From JBQTKD01 sp052389435 (GTDB taxonomy: Bacteria > Actinomycetota > Actinomycetes > Sporichthyales > Sporichthyaceae), in assembly GCA_052389435.1 (NCBI GenBank), contig JBQTIB010000118.1, forward strand, positions 1-14,871: DNA of 14,871 nucleotides, given 5' to 3'. Shown one piece after another: positions 13,475 to 14,871 of this stretch. Made by a program: the position numbers and the translations under genes. The stretch's first letter is position 1. Each line of letters starts with the position of its first letter. The notes below the pieces were generated by a model. It had not been told where the DNA came from. It did not search any database and worked only from the letters and a program-made list of their open reading frames with translations.

Positions 13475-13957
13475 GTGGATCTGGAGTCGACCTCGTGCGC
13501 CATAGAGCGCAGCCTCGCCGTACTCGGCGAGCGGTGGACGATGCTGATCCTGCGCGAGGCCTCGCTGGGCGTAACCCGCTTCGCGGACTTCCGCGACAAC
13601 CTCGGCGTCGCCTCCGACGTCCTCACCGATCGCCTCGCGACCCTCGTCGAGTACGGCGTGCTCGCCAAGCAGCCCTACCGGGAACCCGGCTCCCGTACCC
13701 GCTTCGAGTACCGGCTGACGCCGGCGGGGGAGCAGCTCGGCGTGCTGCTCGGCGCCCTGCAGCAGTGGGGCGACGAGCACCTGCCCTGGCCCGCCGGTCC
13801 GACGGTGGTTCGCCGCCACCGGCGCACGGACCGGCCCGTCCACATCGGCTATCTCGACGACCGCGGCCGCGAGGTGGCGCCGGAGGACGTGTCGCGGGTC
13901 AAGACGGACGCCTACCCGACCGAGCGGCCCGCCCCGGCGCGGCCGCGGCGCGGCTGA
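13475..13957 (+). CDS. HxlR-family winged-helix transcriptional regulator
   Basis: 160 residues. The N-terminal 95 residues carry the HxlR signature: a conserved Cys near the start (C8), LGERWTMLILREASLGVTRFADF (17-39), the recognition region NLGVASDVLTDRLATLVEYGVL, then a wing with Tyr/Arg residues and FEYRLTPAGEQL. The rest is a variable Arg-rich tail. These proteins are dimeric DNA-binding regulators that often use the N-terminal Cys to sense reactive electrophiles or oxidants. The GTG at 13475 has TACGAT 6 nt upstream and no Shine-Dalgarno, consistent with a leaderless mRNA. It is divergent from a dehydrogenase and followed 7 nt later by an unknown gene that should be translationally coupled. 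HxlR-SDR pairs are common, and that fits detoxification of a carbonyl or quinone, though the ligand is unknown. Confidence 0.9.
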   Translation: MDLESTSCAIERSLAVLGERWTMLILREASLGVTRFADFRDNLGVASDVLTDRLATLVEYGVLAKQPYREPGSRTRFEYRLTPAGEQLGVLLGALQQWGDEHLPWPAGPTVVRRHRRTDRPVHIGYLDDRGREVAPEDVSRVKTDAYPTERPAPARPRRG

Positions 13958-13964
13958 GGGGCAC

Positions 13965-14585
13965 ATGCTCGACGGTTTCCACGTGTCGCGGGCCCCGGCC
14001 CGCGGGCGGTATCGGGTCTACGCCGTCTCGCAGCCGGCACTCGACGAGGCCCCCACCCACACGGTCGGGATGCTCGACGCCGCCCGGGGCCGGTCCATCC
14101 AGATCGACCTCGAGCCCACCACCCGTCGCTTCCTCGGCCTGCGCCGGACCAGCGTGCGCCGGACCCAGTGGGCCTCCGAGGGCGATCGGCGATGGCTGCT
14201 GGTCGGCCAGGGGACCGGTCGCGTTCCGGCGGCGACGGACGGGGGCGACGTTCTGGCGCCGTTGCGGGCGATCGACGCAGATCTCGTGACGGCGCTGGAC
14301 CTGCTGCGGCTCGGGGGAGAGCACCACGTCGCCCTGCCCGACGGCCGCCGGGTCCGGCTCGCCTGCGAGGTCGACGCCCGCGGCGTGCTGCGGCTCGACG
14401 CGCACGGCGACGGCTTCCGCTCGCCGGTCTTCCTAGCCCGCGCCGACGCCACCGAACACGACCTCGTGCCCGATGCCTGGCCGCCGCTCGTCGAGGCTCC
14501 GGAATCCCGTGAGGAGTTCGCCTTCGTCCCGACGGTCTGGCGGCAGGCCGTCGACCTCATCCGCGACGCCTGCAAGCCGGGCTGA
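13965..14585 (+). CDS. Protein of unknown function coupled to the HxlR gene
   Basis: 206 residues, soluble, with no signal peptide or membrane segment. It has only two Cys residues. The sequence mixes strands (GRYRVYAV; SIQIDLEP) with a charged, Arg-rich middle, and ends in a helical segment (TVWRQAVDLIRDACKPG). I recognise no family or catalytic motif. ATG 13965 follows GAGGGG, which overlaps the HxlR stop codon, and only 7 nt separate the stop from the start, so the two genes are very likely co-transcribed and translationally coupled. Its partner role in the HxlR locus, for example as an enzyme or a modulator of the same response, is a guess. Coding is supported by a full-length frame with ordinary amino acid composition. 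Confidence 0.7.
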   Translation: MLDGFHVSRAPARGRYRVYAVSQPALDEAPTHTVGMLDAARGRSIQIDLEPTTRRFLGLRRTSVRRTQWASEGDRRWLLVGQGTGRVPAATDGGDVLAPLRAIDADLVTALDLLRLGGEHHVALPDGRRVRLACEVDARGVLRLDAHGDGFRSPVFLARADATEHDLVPDAWPPLVEAPESREEFAFVPTVWRQAVDLIRDACKPG

Positions 14586-14871
14586 GCTCGCCGACGTTCC
14601 CGCGGGAACGCCTCCCAAGGGTCAAGCCGGGGCGTTTCGGCTCCGATACCTCGGTTGGTGGCAAGTTGCCGCCCGCGTTCACCGGAGGTCGGCGAGGCCC
14701 GAGCAGCGTTGGCCCGACCAGCTCCACCCCGAAGAGGCGCGCCTCTCGCCCGTGACCCTCGCCCTCGCGGCGGGCGCGCGCGCCCCGGCCGGGGTCGCCA
14801 TACAGGGCCGCGGCGGCCCGGCCCGCACCCCCCCGGCGGGGGCGGGGTCCCGCAGCGACCCGGGGGGCGCC
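14586..14871. other. Non-coding GC-rich 3' region with palindromes
   Basis: No credible frame was found. Perfect palindromes are CGTTCCCGCGGGAACG (14595-14610, 10 nt after the last stop, a possible terminator when read as 6-bp stem plus CGCG loop), AGAGGCGCGCCTCT (14733-14746) and CCCCGGCCGGGG (14783-14794). The last 50 nt are C/G homopolymer runs (CCCCCCC, GGGGG, GGGGGG) resembling the first 120 nt in texture. The next gene is outside the window. Confidence 0.5.
14595..14610 (+). terminator. Palindrome after the HxlR operon, candidate terminator
   Basis: CGTTCCCGCGGGAACG is perfectly self-complementary and lies 10 nt beyond the unknown gene's stop. As RNA it would fold with 6-bp arms and a CGCG loop. 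It could equally be an operator of a gene beyond the window. Confidence 0.4.

Noticed and set aside
13364..13966. N-terminal extension of the dehydrogenase on the minus strand
   Set aside because: It would run through the intergenic operator and antisense to hxlR; ATG 13363 directly precedes the Rossmann fold and has a ribosome site.

Overview
The window is very GC-rich DNA with actinobacterial traits: G/C at almost every third codon position, GTG starts, several genes that look leaderless (a TANNNT hexamer 6-7 nt before the start codon and no Shine-Dalgarno), a glnA2-glnE pair in the mycobacterial order, and a RecQ helicase fused to a phosphoribosyltransferase-like tail. I infer an Actinomycetota chromosome; the genus cannot be fixed from this window. 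No phage, insertion sequence, CRISPR array, tRNA or rRNA was seen.

Layout. 1-310: non-coding, with a GC hairpin, three 34-bp tandem repeats and the 5' region of glnA2. 311-4722 (+): glnA2 (type I glutamine synthetase lacking the adenylylation tyrosine) and glnE (two-headed GS adenylyltransferase), separated by a 77-nt spacer that can form two mutually exclusive hairpins. 4729-5739 (-): a lipoprotein with a duplicated two-cysteine domain, convergent with glnE. 5879-6124 (+): a small membrane protein. 6125-6448: a 324-nt, strongly structured leader. 6449-7099 (+): a secreted collagen-like protein followed by strong hairpins. 7291-8019 (-): an HTH protein with two Clp-N repeats whose promoter is covered by two GTCAAC/GTTGAC palindromes. 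8175-9623 (+): stand-alone glucose-6-phosphate dehydrogenase (zwf). 9631-13363 (-): four same-strand genes, in transcription order a short-chain dehydrogenase, RecQ-PRT fusion, a small coiled-coil protein and an HNH-like zinc protein. 13475-14585 (+): an HxlR-family regulator, divergent from the dehydrogenase, and a closely spaced gene of unknown function. 14586-14871: non-coding GC-rich palindromes.

How the genes relate. glnA2/glnE belong to nitrogen assimilation; GlnE is expected to act on the canonical GlnA1 encoded elsewhere, because the GlnA2 here carries Trp in place of the modified Tyr. zwf feeds NADPH and pentose phosphates. The HxlR gene and divergent dehydrogenase look like a regulator-target pair with a palindrome beside the promoters. 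The least explained parts are the RecQ-PRT / coiled-coil / HNH-like array, the palindrome-controlled double Clp-N HTH protein, the duplicated-domain lipoprotein, and the elaborate leader of the collagen-like gene. None can be called a new system from sequence alone, but each gives a testable lead. Most other long open frames, including a 1013-codon frame antisense to glnE, are high-GC shadows.
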